From Vandiemenella viatica (lineage: Eukaryota > Arthropoda > Insecta > Orthoptera > Morabidae), in assembly GCA_031002005.1 (NCBI GenBank), contig JARYHS010008074.1, positions 272,615,930-272,679,929 on the forward strand: a stretch of 64,000 nucleotides of DNA, written 5' to 3'. This document shows positions 35,246-47,782 of the stretch, piece after piece. The position numbers were made by a program, and so were the translations under genes. The first letter of the stretch is position 1, and each line of letters begins with the position of its first letter. The notes beneath the pieces are model-generated. The model did no database searches, was not told the DNA's origin, and saw only the letters and a program-made list of their open reading frames with translations.

Positions 35246-36848
35246 TTATGAAAATCCCATTTTTTCCCTGCTACGCTATTTTTAATAAGATTTTCTCAAA
35301 ACTTTTATATGTTATAGTCTGATTTATTTCAAATCTTTTAGGTTGTGACAAATTTTCTCAAAAGTCTAGTTATTGAAGAGTTATTAATTTCTATACATCA
35401 CATGTGGCAAGGTTATCAAGTTTCAATACTAAAATTCCATTTTTCTTCCTTTTAAATTTCAAATTACTGTTAAACTGTTGTGTTGTTATTACTAGATGCA
35501 TTTTTCTCTCTCTTATAATGATGAATTATATTGGACACATGGTACACATGCTTATCAAAATTGGCCTGGAAAAGGTTCAGCAGCAGTATATGAAGTAAAT
35601 GAGCTAATAAAAAAAAAATATGTCCAGGCATTCAACTTTCTCAAGAAATCTGTCAGTTTTTCGTGAGATAACTATCCTTCACCCTAAAGTAGGCCGATTT
35701 GCTATAGACAAATAGATGAAGCAGTTGCAGACAGTATGGATCATTACAGAAATGCTGTGAAAGAAAGGAAAAAAGGGCACAACAGAACAAAATTGTTATA
35801 GAGAAAAATATTTTTAAAATTATGAGGAAAATAATAACTGACTGGTTGTATGCAATACATATATTTTTTTTTAATGTTCTTTCTTCCAGAAAAAATTGTT
35901 TCATTGACCTTTGGAGTGTACATCATATGAACCCAAACAATTTTTCTTCAGTATTCTGGTTCTTTTTCATAGACTGTATAAATATTTTATAATTTCCTCT
36001 GTAGTGAAACCATGTGAAGATTAGAGCCTCTTTCTTGCTTTGAATTATACCTCATGGGGCAGAAAAAATTTCACTTCTTTCCATCTCCTATTAATTTGGG
36101 TCTCAGTATTCTGTGAACAAGTTTATTCCTAAATTTATTCATTAATTTCTTTTGTATTTTGTGGATTCCAGATTGACTGTTTTTAATATTACTGACCTTA
36201 CTCTGTTATTCATCACTATTTGATTTACAGCAGCAAAAATTCGTTTTGTGTCTGATATTTCATCTTGTTCAGAAATTTTATCTTACATCCTTTGATTAAT
36301 TATTTTCCATACATTCCCAGATTTTCTGTTTCCACTCCCATTTTTCTCTGTGTATATTCCAATTCACAAGGACTACATCTTCTAAATTGCTGCTACTAAA
36401 GGTTGGGACAGCAAATATTGCCATCTGAATATGACCTGTAGTTATGTTTTGTGTGTTATGTGTTATTTTGTTGTTGAAATGCATAGCGAGGAGCAGATTT
36501 TGATTCGCTCGTACAGTTATGGAAAACTGCCTAATAGTTGTAAATGAGAATGGCTGTTAGGTAAGGTCCAAGATCTGAATCTGGGGCCATTATAACTCCT
36601 GATTTCTAGCATGACACTTTAATGTACACAGCCAAAGTAGTGGGATTAGTCTAATGGTCAAAAGATAGTATTCCCACTTTTTGTCTGTCAAACTCTTTAG
36701 AGAGTAAAAATCCTTTGAAAGTACAAATTGTGGCTTTGTTGGCAGTGACACTCTTACTTCCCTTACGTTAATTCGCATTGTTCTTTGTATTTTGTATTTC
36801 TGGTATGGCATTATACCACTGAAAATCCTCTTGCATTTATCTTTTTTA

Positions 36849-37121
36849 TTTATAAAAACTTCTCGGTTTTCAAGCCGCGTCAGAATTGAGCCATCTGGCA
36901 ACTTTTCAGAAGCTTGCACTGCTTCCATTGTCAAGCCCCCGCTTAACATCAGTAATGTTAAGCGGGGGCTCCCGCTTAACATCAGTAATGTTAAGCGGGG
37001 GCTCCCGCTTGACATCAGTAATGTTAAGCGGGGGCTTGACAATGGAAGCAGTGCAAGCTTCCGAAACGTCGCCAGATGGCTCAATTCTGACGCGGCTTGA
37101 AACCCGAGAAGTTTTTATAAA
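36849..37121. repeat. 273-bp near-perfect palindrome with three tandem hairpins
   Basis: The outer arms (about 120 bp each) are inverted copies with only a few mismatches. The left arm runs TTTATAAAAACTTCTCGG to CTTCCATTGTCAAG; the right arm runs CTTGACAATGGAAGCAG to CCGAGAAGTTTTTATAAA. The centre is three 33-bp units, each itself a hairpin: CCCCGCTTAACAT, loop CAGTA, ATGTTAAGCGGGG (36936-36968, 36971-37001, 37004-37034). All three frames are incidentally open, giving repeated pseudo-peptides, but this is structure, not coding. The arm carries CTTCCGAAACGTC, a motif style seen in terminal regions of Penelope-like elements. Confidence 0.85.
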
Positions 37122-38274
37122 GCATTGCTGCCGCGAAAACGTACATAATTATCTTTATTTGTTCAACTTAAAACAATCTGTATTTTTCCTTGACACTGTC
37201 TGCTCTGACATACATCTTTCAAGTACCATCCCAAATGTCTATTCTTCTAACTCTCATCTGTTATCCAGTGCTATTGGCCATTCTGGAGAATTCTTTGTCA
37301 TCTTGATACCTACAGTAATAGTGGTGGAATAAGCACCACCTTCTACGTTTTTAGCTATATGTAATTTTTTGCTTATAGCTTTATGCCTTGTCGAGGTCGC
37401 TCAGAGGTGGGCAAATTTTATATGCATAGTGATCTGGTACTTGTAAAGATGAGACCCTTACATTCAAAATTCAGAGTTGAATCCTAATGTGTTTAAGAAT
37501 TTTTGTGAGCTTTCATTTGTTGGAATGAGTATGCTAGGACACTCTGTAACTCGGATGCCATATTAAATTTTAGGTTGACCCACAGCAGATTAAAACTCTG
37601 TCACCAAAGAAAATTACTTTATCCCAAGATGCCTCCTGTTCCACCTTTTCAGGTGTTCAGCATTGTTGTTATCTGGAACAGTATAGAGTCTGGCTGAAAC
37701 CTGTGACATTGAATTGTTGATAGAATTTACCTATATTCTAGATTGACTGCAGTTGTGTTGGTCATTGGAGTAAGCGTCGTGTCTGTTGTGTCCCTTCTAC
37801 CCCAGTCCCAAAAATCTCTGAACCTACAGAAAGCACAATGGTTGATATCATGTCTGTTATCTGAATCTCCTTGTCCTTCCTAGATCGTTTCTCAAATAGA
37901 CCCTTCTTCATTTATTAGCCGTCTTTGTCCTGCATCTTTCCTATCTAGAGCTAATCTCCTCAGTTTAACATAACCATTGCATCTGCCAATTATCTGTTAC
38001 ACATATTCTGTAATAGATATGGCTTACCTTGGTAATTAGGGATTGATTTCATTATTTTTATTAAATTTGGGTGCCTTTTATAATTAATTTTGGATCGCAT
38101 GAAGAGGGTTAATTTTCCTTTTACCTATTTATAACAGATTCATAATTATTTAACAAGTTAGAATCATACAAATTTATTACTGCATTTTTGTTTGAACAAG
38201 ACACAATTACAATTTAATGTATCTGGCACATGTCAGTTACAAGGAAACAATCTTATGGAATTTTCTGAATTGTC

Positions 38275-38830
38275 TCATCGAATAACTTTTGCTTGATAGA
38301 ACAGTTTTATTACACGAGTCCTTCTGCAGATCACTCTGCTGGTCATTTTCGGGTATGGAACCTGGTAACTTGAAGACTGCAAGTTGCGGTTGAGCTCACA
38401 ATACGATCCACATCGAGAATCACCATTCCTAGTACACTGTGTTGCCACTATCTGCAATCTCCACTCCTCAGAGCAGGTTGCTCCGTTCTCTCCAGCTCGC
38501 GGGCAGAAGATGTCTTCTTCCCGGGGTGCAGAATACGTCATTCCACACTCCTCTTTTTCTCTTCACCAATCTGCTTGCCGGATATTCCCTCCAGAACATG
38601 CCAATAAAACTTTCTGTTAGAACCAAAATAAAGACATTTTGTGTTCATTGGTCAGTCACTCCTCTCGCCATTTTCGTATCCTCCCAAATTTGTACGGGCA
38701 CACACAACCATTTCGCCAAAGATGGCTTGTGTCCGATCTTTGTTGTATCCCCGCTGAGGTGGGCATAACTGTTCCTGTCCGCCTCTTCAAGGTTACCGCG
38801 TACCTGCTCAGCTAATGGTATTGTACCCAC
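38275..38830. other. GC-richer unclassified block
   Basis: A block of higher GC than the surrounding intron, with overlapping open frames on both strands (82-110 codons) none of which shows a domain I know. It contains AACCAAAATAAAGACATTTT (poly-A-signal-like) at about 38621-38640 on the plus strand. It could be a retroelement LTR or 3' end; I cannot assign it. Confidence 0.3.
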
Positions 38831-39399
38831 ACGCAGCCTCTTAAGAGCTGTTGTTTGTTTGCGGCTGCCTCTATCTCCATCCCTTTCACTTGTTCATTTG
38901 CTGAATACTTCACGCAGAACACCAAATGTGTTTCGGATCATGTCTGTTACAGTTCTAATCTTTCTTTCATCTGCATTCCTTCCTTCATCTATTCCTTCCA
39001 CTAACAAATCTTAAAATGTGACCCACCATTCTTTCTCTCTTTCGTGTGAGACTTGCACAAACTTCTTTCTTTGTCAATCATTTTTAAAACACATTCATTT
39101 CATATCTTACTGTCCATTTAATTTTCAGCATCTTTCTATAACAGCACATTTTAAATCCCTAAATTTTCTCCCCCCTCCCCCCCTTGTATTCAAGCTTCAC
39201 TTCCAAGTTTTAAAAATTTCTTTTGGGGTCCTAGGTCAATGATTGAAAATAAAATTTTCTCTTTTGTAAGGAAGCTCTTTACGCTAGTGGTTTTGACATC
39301 ATTATTATATCTGATCCTATTTTAATCAATCATTCCTGATACATTTCATGACTTTTTCTTGCTTTGGTTTATATTTAGTCAAAACTCCTCCCTCAGTAT

Positions 39400-40150
39400 T
39401 TTATTCATGCCATTCAATAATTACTCAATATCCTCACTGTTGTCTGCTAACAGGACAATATAATCAGAAAATTTCAGCAAACTGTTTTTCTTTGAACACT
39501 TGTGCCACATTAAATTTTTTTCTCTCTTCTTTCATTGCATCTTGTACAAAAAATGTTGAGTATTACCGGAGACAGACTGCAATCGGATCTCACTCTATTT
39601 TTAATCAATGCATGTTGCTAGTGACTATTCTTTTATTACAGCCACCTGATTCTATCTTGATGTTTGAGTTCAGAAATCTTTAAAGTTTTGAACATCTCGT
39701 CCATTGTAATATTATCAAAAGCTTTTTTCTAAGTTCATGAATGCTGTAATAGTATCCTTGTTTTTCTTGGTCCACCCTTCCGGTATTAATTTTAATGCAA
39801 GATTTGCTTCTCTCATACACTGTTCTTTTTTCATAAGTGCAAATTGATCTTCACGTAATCTCTCTAAGAATTTTCTCTCTATTACTATTCTAGTCAGCAG
39901 TTTTGAAGCATGTAATGTTAATGTGCTATAATAATCACATTTGTCAGCTTGTAATTTGGTAGTGTAAAGATGACAGTTTTATTAAAATCTGTTGGAATCA
40001 CCATGGTGTTGTAACTTTTTGATATCGGATTAAATAATCTTTGGATTTCTCGTAGAGATTTTAGTAATACTGCAGAAATCTTTTCAGTTTCTACTGCTTT
40101 ATTAGGGTTCAAATTTTTTAAATTTTGTCCTTAAAATAGGATCTATTAAA
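39400..40150 (-). mobile_element. LINE fragment, antisense reverse transcriptase
   Basis: Read on the minus strand: NPNKAVETEKISAVLLKSL, TDFNKTVIFTLPNYK, then ILTRIVIERK-, LREDQFALMKKEQCMREANL, AFMNLEK- and FSDYIVLLADNSEDIE. These match in order the conserved blocks of insect LINE reverse transcriptases (asp-rich VDLEKAFD replaced by MNLEK, FADD replaced by FSDY). Frames shift and stops are common, so the copy is old. It may extend left to about 38900. Confidence 0.65.
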
Positions 40151-42289
40151 CCATGAGTACCAACATTGTCTTCTCGTTCCAGTACACTATTGTCCAGATC
40201 ATACTTTCAGTATCTCTTTCATAATGTAGATGGCATACTTGCTAATATGAGTTTAAAGAAATTGGCATTTTTTGTTCCCTGATTATTTCAAATTTACCAT
40301 CATGGTATGTGCCTCCATACATATATTGGAGTATACTTCACCTCCTCTATTGACCACTGAGCAGTTAGCTAGAATGACTTGTTTCAGAGAATCTTAACCT
40401 GTCATTCTTGGAGTGCTTTATTATTGTTGTAAGATCATAAATCCTATTACTGATAAATTGCAGTTACTGCTACAAAACTAGTTGACTAAGCAGTGTGTCA
40501 ATTGAAATGTATGTTTCATTGCAACCCTCCTTTCTTCATCTTTGGAAAGTGAAGGCCTCGATTTCTCTTTCCTGGTTTCATATTGTATTTAGCTTTAGAA
40601 AAGATACAAATTACAGGCAACATGGAGACGATGTTGATTTATCTCTGGGATGAAAAATGCGTCCATTTGGGTTTCCTTTCTAGAATTGAGATTTGTCAAC
40701 TGCTAAACATTTGGACATCAAAATTTTCTGCCCTATACAGGTAAAATTCTATTACTTCAGATAGTCTAGTGAAGACAGGGAGGAACTGCTGACTAAAATC
40801 ATCAATATACAAGGTGTGAATGTGATGGAAGGAAAAGAGGCAGAAAGAAATGTTCAGATAAAAAATAGGTTGTCTACTTTTACTGTTTGTCACGGATCAA
40901 AATCATATATATTTTTTTTTACTTTACTGTGAGTAACTTGAACAATAAATTCTATTCATAATGTAAAACAAGGTGTTTTAGGCTGTTAATATTTGCAGTG
41001 ATTGGACATTTTGACAGTCATATTTCCACCATGATGGCATTTTTTTAAAAACCAATTTTTGCGTTAGAAAATACTTAGTGAAATTATTTACTAACACGTT
41101 GTACACCCCAAAACCACATACAGCTGATACAAACATGTCTAATGTCCAATTTAAGACTGCCCTGGCTCCAGGAGGCTCCCCTGGTGTGTGGGTTAGCATG
41201 GTAGATATAGCGTGAGCTACTTCCTCCCAGAATTATTTTGCACCATTAAATTATTGTGCTTAATGTATTTCAATTTTTCATTTATTCAAATAAAAGTATT
41301 TTGTTTAAACTTTCTCTAAATAAGCAACATTAAATGGATTATTAAATTGAACTGTTACATGAAACTAACAATGGAATTGTTTGAGATTACATCAGAGCAT
41401 GGTAAGATCAAGAACCTTTCTCAGAGTGTCACTGGGCATAATAGCACTGGGAGAATTGTAGGGCACAAAACTTTACCACCACCAAGGTTTTTTTCTGTGT
41501 AGTTCTCCAGCGTTGGTTGGTAGCAACATTTTGATAGATCTTCTGAACACCGGTGGCCACATCAAACACATTAAGCTACAGTTCTTGAAGTAGCAGATGC
41601 AGCATTCATATCACTTATGCATCACTGACAAAAATCTTTTTTAGTTGACTGGAATGAGGGACCACCAGCCGGTCAGTTACTGTCCAAACACCATCTGTCT
41701 CCACAACACTCGGCACAAAATAGTTCTGAGAGAGAGAGGCTCGCCAGTTACCTGCCATTCTGATCCACCTTTTTGTTCAATTCAGCTCATTCCACATACA
41801 AGGGGCAGGGGTGTCTTAAACTAAAAATTACACATGCAAACAGCAAAAGGAACAGGAAGTACAGCTTATGCTATTGTACTTTGCCAAGTAGTTAACCATT
41901 AATTTTGATTTATGAATGCATAGTACATCCTAGTTAAACAGAAATGGCCTTGTGTTACTCCTAGAAAGGAAATATTAAATACAAACTGGGTCTAGAAGAC
42001 AACTGTGCTGATTTTGTTACTCCAGTAATATTGACACCCCAGGTTTGGCAATGATAGGGGGTTGAGCTTGAATATTCTTTGTACTTATTCTGCCATGATA
42101 ACCATGCAGTTACAAGATTGGCTATAGTACTAATCTAAATCACATCATATATTTGCTCTGAATCAAAAAATGCTTTGCATGTTGAGCAGTGAGCTAACAT
42201 GAAATTTCTTGTTAAACTTGGGTGTCTGCTACAGAAATATTAAATTTGCTGTAAGAAATGAACTGTGATGAAAATTTGAGTTCATGATA

Positions 42290-43340
42290 TGCAGTCAAGT
42301 GAGTAAAATGATTCAAAGAAGGCAGAGGAGACATCACAGATGAGTGTCGCATTAGATGTCCATGAATGGTAAGAACAGATGACAATATTAAAATAAAATT
42401 GTAAGATAGAGAATATAGACATCCGAGTATTAGAACTATCGCTGAATTAACAAATATTGAAAAGGAAAGTGTTCAGCGAATTTTATATTACAGTTTTAAT
42501 GTAAACAAAGTACCAAAAATTCTTTCTGCCTACAAAGTCAAGCTCAGATAACCATTGAGTCTGACACACCAAACAACACTGAATCTTACCCTAACTTTTT
42601 AGAAACATGATTAATTGTATTTGTTTTACATATGACTTTGAAACCCAGAGTCAAACAATCCAATGGAAAAACGCAAACTCATCAAGGGGGAGTGGGGGGA
42701 AAGAAATACAAAAAGAAAGCACAGATGAGCATATCAAAAATTATGATCGTGTTTTTTGACATCCATGGGATTGTTCACATTGAGTGCCTGAGATTAAATT
42801 TTTTAAATAAGTTTACTATAAAGAGGTTTTCGCCATCCTCCTTCAATGTTTGAGAAGGAAAGGACCTAAAATATGGAAGACTAGCTCCAGACAACGCACC
42901 AGTGTACAATGCTCTTTCAATCAAACCGAGTGTGGTGGGTTAGTGGTAATGTTCTGGCCTCACATTGAGGAGTATATGGGTTCCAGTCCCCATCTGGCCA
43001 CCCATATTTAGGTTTTCCATGGTTTCATCACATCACATCACATCATTTCCTTCAAAAGGCCATGGCTGAATTCTTTCCCATTTCTTCCCTCCACCCCCCC
43101 TCCCTCCCCGCAGCCTTTTTTTCCTTCTAATTACCTCAACGAGGTGTAAAGCCATAAACAAAGATCATCTTTCAATCAATGAGTTTTTGGCAAAACTTGG
43201 AATCTCTTTGTTGGAGCAACTTGAGTGTTAATACAATGAAGAAAATATGACTAAGGTCATGATGAACCTGTCAGAAGATTGCCAGCAGTACTGCATCCAA
43301 ATATTGAAAATTCATGTGAAAAGGTGTAAGGATCAAGGAA
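42290..43340 (+). mobile_element. Mariner remnant interrupted by a SINE
   Basis: Plus-strand pieces in order: VKWFKEGRGDITDE, HPSIRTIAELTNIEKESVQR (HTH half), TFDFETQ..-like DFETQSQTIQWKNAN near 42635, SISKIMIVFFDIHGIVHIEC (42725-42790), then DNAPVYNALSI (second aspartate box), a SINE, and NEFLAKLGISLLEQL. The first catalytic box is unrecognisable and stops are frequent. No TIRs found. Confidence 0.75.
42925..43167 (+). mobile_element. tRNA-SINE with 12-bp TSD inside the mariner
   Basis: Begins ACCGAGTGTGGTGGGTTAGT and ends near GGTGTAAAGCCATAAACAAA. It is flanked by TCTTTCAATCAA on both sides (42913-42924 and 43168-43179), a perfect 12-bp target duplication. Removing the SINE and one TSD rejoins the mariner codons ALSI-NEFL, which orders the events: mariner first, SINE later. 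It has an expanded CATCACATCACATC run and C-rich tract. Confidence 0.9.
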
Positions 43341-43646
43341 GTTTTATAAATTCAGTTCATTTATTTTCTAGCCACTCCTCTTGCCATCAAGTCACATAGT
43401 TGCTTTAGAAAGAAGATGGTGACTGACCTAAAATAAGTGAATGCAGAAAATTCTGGCACCTTGTTCATGACTGATTTCTGTAACATAGATCTAAAGAAAG
43501 TCATTTTATTTTGACATGAATTCTTAATATATCAGTTTGTACATTAGAATTAAATGATTGTTAATAAAAAACTAGTTCCATACAGAAATCAAACTGTTTT
43601 GTTCCCACTTTATGGTTCATGTGATAAGTGCTGTAACATTTTGCAG

Positions 43647-44062
43647 ATCCACCTGGATTGGGCTATGACCCATTGGAGGAACCTCCATCACCTGACATGC
43701 AACCAGATGAGGAGGTAGAAATAGAATTTGAGGTTAGTGAACAGGTGTTACCTGCATTGTACCGGTTGCATGGGGAGCCAGCTCTGGAGCGCTGGGTGTT
43801 GCTGCAGGACTTGGCTGCTGTGCTACGCATCAAGTCACGGGATACGCTTTTACGTCAGTTGAGCCCCGACCCTTCCAAACCTGTTCCTGCTCGTGCCCTG
43901 CTGCGAGAGTTCAAAATGGCCGATTTCCTAGAGCAGGCCAAGTGCTGCCAACTGGTGGGTGGAGGTGAAAAGTTCAATGTGCGTTCCTCCAAGGTAGCAT
44001 TGGTCAAGTACAATGACAGGGTTCGACAGCTGCTTGGTGTGGAGAAGGTACTTGTCAGATGA
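43647..44062 (+). CDS. BCOR: BCOR-like corepressor, last exon with PUFD domain
   Basis: The final 416-bp coding exon, acceptor TTTTGCAG, phase 1 in, stop TGA at 44060-44062. It encodes an acidic lead (EEPPSPDMQPDEEVEIEFE) and then the PUFD domain, which in vertebrate BCOR pairs with the ubiquitin-like RAWUL fold of PCGF1 to build PRC1.1. Blocks that match BCOR include FEVSEQVLPALYRL (FEFSETPLLPCYNI), ERWVLLQDLAAVLRIKSR (RNWLLLSDVLKKLKMSSR), LLREFKMADFLEQAKC and LVKYNDRVRQLLGVEKV (LVEFTNEIQTLLGSSVEW). The domain is complete and ends 5 residues before the stop, as in vertebrates. GC content is higher than the introns and codon use is clean. Confidence 0.96.
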
Positions 44063-45600
44063 CACTAAGGAGAGACATTAACACATACATCTAAGACACT
44101 ATCTACAATGTTAAATTTAAATGTTAATCTTGAAAAGAGTATTGTATAAAACATTATGACTGTGCAATTTTTTTCAATTGAGAATGCTCTGATGGTGAGC
44201 TTTATGTAAATAAATAATTTAAAGCAATCTTTTTCTCTGCCATAGATTTTTTAATTGTTTGATTTTGTAGCATATTTATTGTAAAACACTTGTACAGCCA
44301 TATTTATTACCATTAATCAGACGGAGAAATTGAAAATTATTTTATATGAGATAGATCTATAAATTATTTATTATAAAATAGATACTTTGATTTTGTAAGA
44401 TATGTAAATGAAGTATGCTTTGGTGCTATGACAAGTTAGATATAAATATATATATCTATACATATATAATTTTGAGACACACATAAAATTAAAAAAAACA
44501 ACTATGTATGTAATACTGAGCAGTTTGGTCCAGACGAAGTTACAGTAGTGCAATAGGACTGAGCGGCAGTTTTTGCTTTGTTATAATTTTTGCTGTCTTT
44601 ACAGAGAATATATTGGTTGTGTACTTACATTTGAAAATGTTGGCAAATGTTTTATAAATACAGATGTTGCGCGATTTTGTATGACTAGCACATGAAAACT
44701 GACCACATTGTTGTGACTTGTGTTTAGTCGTGGATTTTTTTAAATGAAATATACCATAGTTATAATCAGAAATGTGATTATCTCATGCCATCTCAGGGAA
44801 GTAAATATTATTTAATAAATACAATAAGAAAGTAACAGTGTGAATATTAAAGTATGACTTGTAAATAACAGAATAAATATTTAAGATCGAAAACGGTTCT
44901 TCTTAAGAAATATGTATATTGTGATTGTGATCCTAAATGTGTCACCTTGTTATTTTATGAAGAAAATACTGTTTGATGTGGAAGTAGTACTCATTTCCTA
45001 TTAATGATTTGTCATCTTTTTCAGCCCATTTTTCTATGTGTACATATTTCAACTGTTGTCATGGAATATATTGATGTAGTTTTTAACAACAATGCTAGTT
45101 GTGCATTGTTTTGTAACAAAAAATGTTTACTGTTCCAAACTTTGTAATTCTGTTTGCTGTTATGTATACAGTCTTATAGCATTCTTCATTTATCACAAAG
45201 GAAACAGAGGAGTCATCTGTAATGAAATACATGGAGAGTGCAATGCTTTTCCCCCTAAAGTGCATCATGATGCTCTACCTTGTTGTTACTTTTGTTCCAT
45301 ATAGAAGTTACTGTGATTGTGTGTCTGTCGAAAGCTTGTGAATAAGGTAGTATGTATTGTAGTGGGAATTGTATGTAATACATCATTTTCATAGTATTTT
45401 ATTAAAGGAATGTATTTTATATAAGATTTTCTGTTACTTTTGGACACGACAAATTTGAGAAGTATTTGCATTTAAGTTCCCTCGGTCTCTCTTGAACAAA
45501 CTAAAAAGAGAAAAAGTATGCTATTGTTTTTAAATGTTTCATATTGTGGAATTGTGAAAAAAAGGGAAAAAGTGACTATTTAAAATAAAAGACATTAAAT
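44063..45600 (+). other. BCOR-like 3' UTR and poly-A signals
   Basis: AT-rich non-coding sequence after the stop. AATAAA hexamers at 44209-44214, 44872-44877 and 45584-45589 could end transcripts of about 0.15, 0.8 or 1.5 kb of 3' UTR. Which is used cannot be told from sequence. No further host exon is visible downstream. Confidence 0.6.
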
Positions 45601-46193
45601 TTCTCATTCCTGAATAATGTTTGTTTGTAGTATGCAAAAATAAGATCATGTGAGCCTAAATTGGCAGTGTTGGGCTAGATTAGTAACACAATTACACAGG
45701 CTCTTAAATGAAGAATGTTGGTGGAAAATAAAATTTGACATTTCTTACCCTTTAAAATGTTGCAGACATAAGATACCAGTTTCATTAATTTTGATAGAAC
45801 TGTTGAATCTGAAAGAACTTGAAATATCATTATCTTATTTTTTTTGAAATTGGTATTTTGTTGTTAAATGAGTGCAAATTTCGGTATTGATGGAAAGGAA
45901 CTTGGTCTTCTCAAATTTGAGTATTTCAACTGTCCCCTCTCTTTGGAGTTTCAGAAACAGTGGGATATAACAAGAAAGGAAACTTGAACATCTTGGAAAT
46001 AAACTACTTCTGTGCCTCCAAATAAAAATGAAGTATTAACACCACTTCACTGTAGGAATTAACTAAGCTGACTCAAATGTGAATATAATATTGAAAATTA
46101 TAATTCCAGAAACATGTATAACATATGACAAATGTTATTAATGTTTCGAATTGACTAGGATAGATCTGAATCAATGGCCACATGTGAACATTT
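45601..46193. other. Intergenic, nothing recognised
   Basis: AT-rich; a 65-codon frame at 45650-45847 is not distinguishable from chance. Confidence 0.4.
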
Positions 46194-46205
46194 TACACCC
46201 GAAAA

Positions 46206-46451
46206 ACCGAGCGTGGTGGTGTAACGGATAGCGTTCTGGCCTCGCATTCGGGAGGACGGCGGTTCGAATCCCCTTCCGGGCATCCAGATTTGGGTTTTCC
46301 ATGGTTTCCCCAAATCACTCCAGGTGAATGCCGGGATGCTTCCTTCAAAAGGCCATGGCCGAATTCCTTCCCATTCCTTGTCCCCATCCTTTCCCGTCTC
46401 TAAAGACCACGTTGTTAAAAAGGGACGTTAAACTGAAAAAAAAAAAAAAAA
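46206..46451 (+). mobile_element. tRNA-derived SINE, youngest copy
   Basis: A 246-bp complete copy: A box TGGTGTAACGGATAGCG, B box GGTTCGAATCC, body CATCCAGATTTGGGTTTTCC and ATGGTTTCCCCAAATCACTC, 3' end GGGACGTTAAACTG plus about 17 A. It is flanked by TACACCCGAAAA (46194-46205 and 46452-46463). The intact promoter boxes, pure A tail and perfect TSD make it the best consensus for the family in this window. Confidence 0.95.
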
Positions 46452-46463
46452 TACACCCGAAAA

Positions 46464-47782
46464 ATAGATTGTCCATATGCAGCTCATGTCAGTTCTCACA
46501 ACTCGAACTACCTCAACTGTTAGATGTGACCAGCATTGCCCAGAATGTTGGGGGTTTATTTACCTATAAACTATTTCTATTCACCCAATGAGAAACCTGT
46601 ACAAAGTTTCATTAAATTCACACCAGGTATTTCTGGAATTAAAGCAAACCAAGATTCACCTGCACCCTAACCAGAAAGGGGTGGAATTTATTTACCTGTA
46701 CTATATTTTTATTCATTTGAAAAAATTAATATCTACCAAGCTTCATTCATTTTGGACCACACAGTTCCAAGAATGGATTGGATGCCTAGGTACAAAATGT
46801 CGGTTTTCATTTTGGTCCAGGCTCCATTTCAACCTAATCACAATATCTGCTAGTGTTTTTTGAAAATTGAAATGTATTGAATGCTCAGTAATATATTAAT
46901 TAATGTACCTGGAATGTGTGTGTTTGTTCCAGCATCAATTAGAAATTACAGATTTTGAATGAATTTTCAGAATCTGAAAACTTCGGGGTCAAAGTCATGA
47001 ATCACTAGTGAAATGATCAATACCTTAGAACATGATCTTCCTACAGTCGTTAGGCTGTAACAATTAAAAAACATAGATGAGGTGCTTGAGATAACTTCAG
47101 TGTGGAATTTGACGCACAAATAGTTTTTGAGCCATCACGTGCATATGCCAAGTGCATTTAATAACAATAATAAGAACCATGATCAAGGGTGTATCCAGAA
47201 TAAGAACTGGGGGGGGGGGGGCGCAACTTGTATTTACTCTTATTTAGGAAACTATTTTTATTATTGATTAACATAGTAATCCAGCCACTTAATCCACGGA
47301 CTACTATGTAGTTAATTAAGATCGTAACTCAATTATAGTTTTTTATGTAAACTTAAATTGTCTTGGATTCTCAGAAAATGTTTCAGTAATTTTATTTGTC
47401 AATATCTCACACCGTACTTTCACGAAATTTCGATTCACACTCATCAGGCATCATCCAGTCACCCTTTCCTCTCCCATAGTGCTCCTCGGCCAGTTCTTCA
47501 CTTGTAGAAATGTACTGAAAGCAACTTGATTTTTCTTGCTGGATATACTCATGACCAAGATACATATACATTGCTGTGTGAAAGTTACTTGCATATTGAA
47601 GGAAGATTCATCAAATCAGATTGATCTGTCAATTGTTTCTTTGAATACATTTGTGTTTCTATTTGAGGAAATTCAGTACAAACTTAATGGAGCAGAAATT
47701 GACTGAAATAGAAATGTTGGTATCACAAGTACAATAAAGACATGTATTTCTGCCAGTCCTCAACAACTTAGTGTGCTGAACA
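46464..47782. other. Intergenic, no gene recognised
   Basis: AT-rich. A run of about 14 G near 47210-47222 follows GGGTGTATCCAGAATAAGAA, a phrase often seen at the start of insect repeats, but I could not find its other end. Confidence 0.4.

Larger units (their letters stand above)
31947..43646 (+). other. 11.7-kb last intron
   Basis: Donor GTTTGT, acceptor ATTTTGCAG. It is the longest visible intron. It holds SINEs, a dispersed LTR-like repeat, the palindrome at 36.9 kb, a LINE fragment and a mariner with a nested SINE, listed separately. The stretches 31950-33130, 35250-36840, 37125-38270 and 40150-42285 are AT-rich and show nothing I can name. Confidence 0.8.

Noticed and set aside
36590..37332. 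Two ORFs of 148-164 codons with repeated SPRLTLLMLSG-like peptides
   Set aside because: The repetition comes from the palindrome and its three hairpin units; both strands give near-mirror peptides, so this is structure and not a repeat protein.
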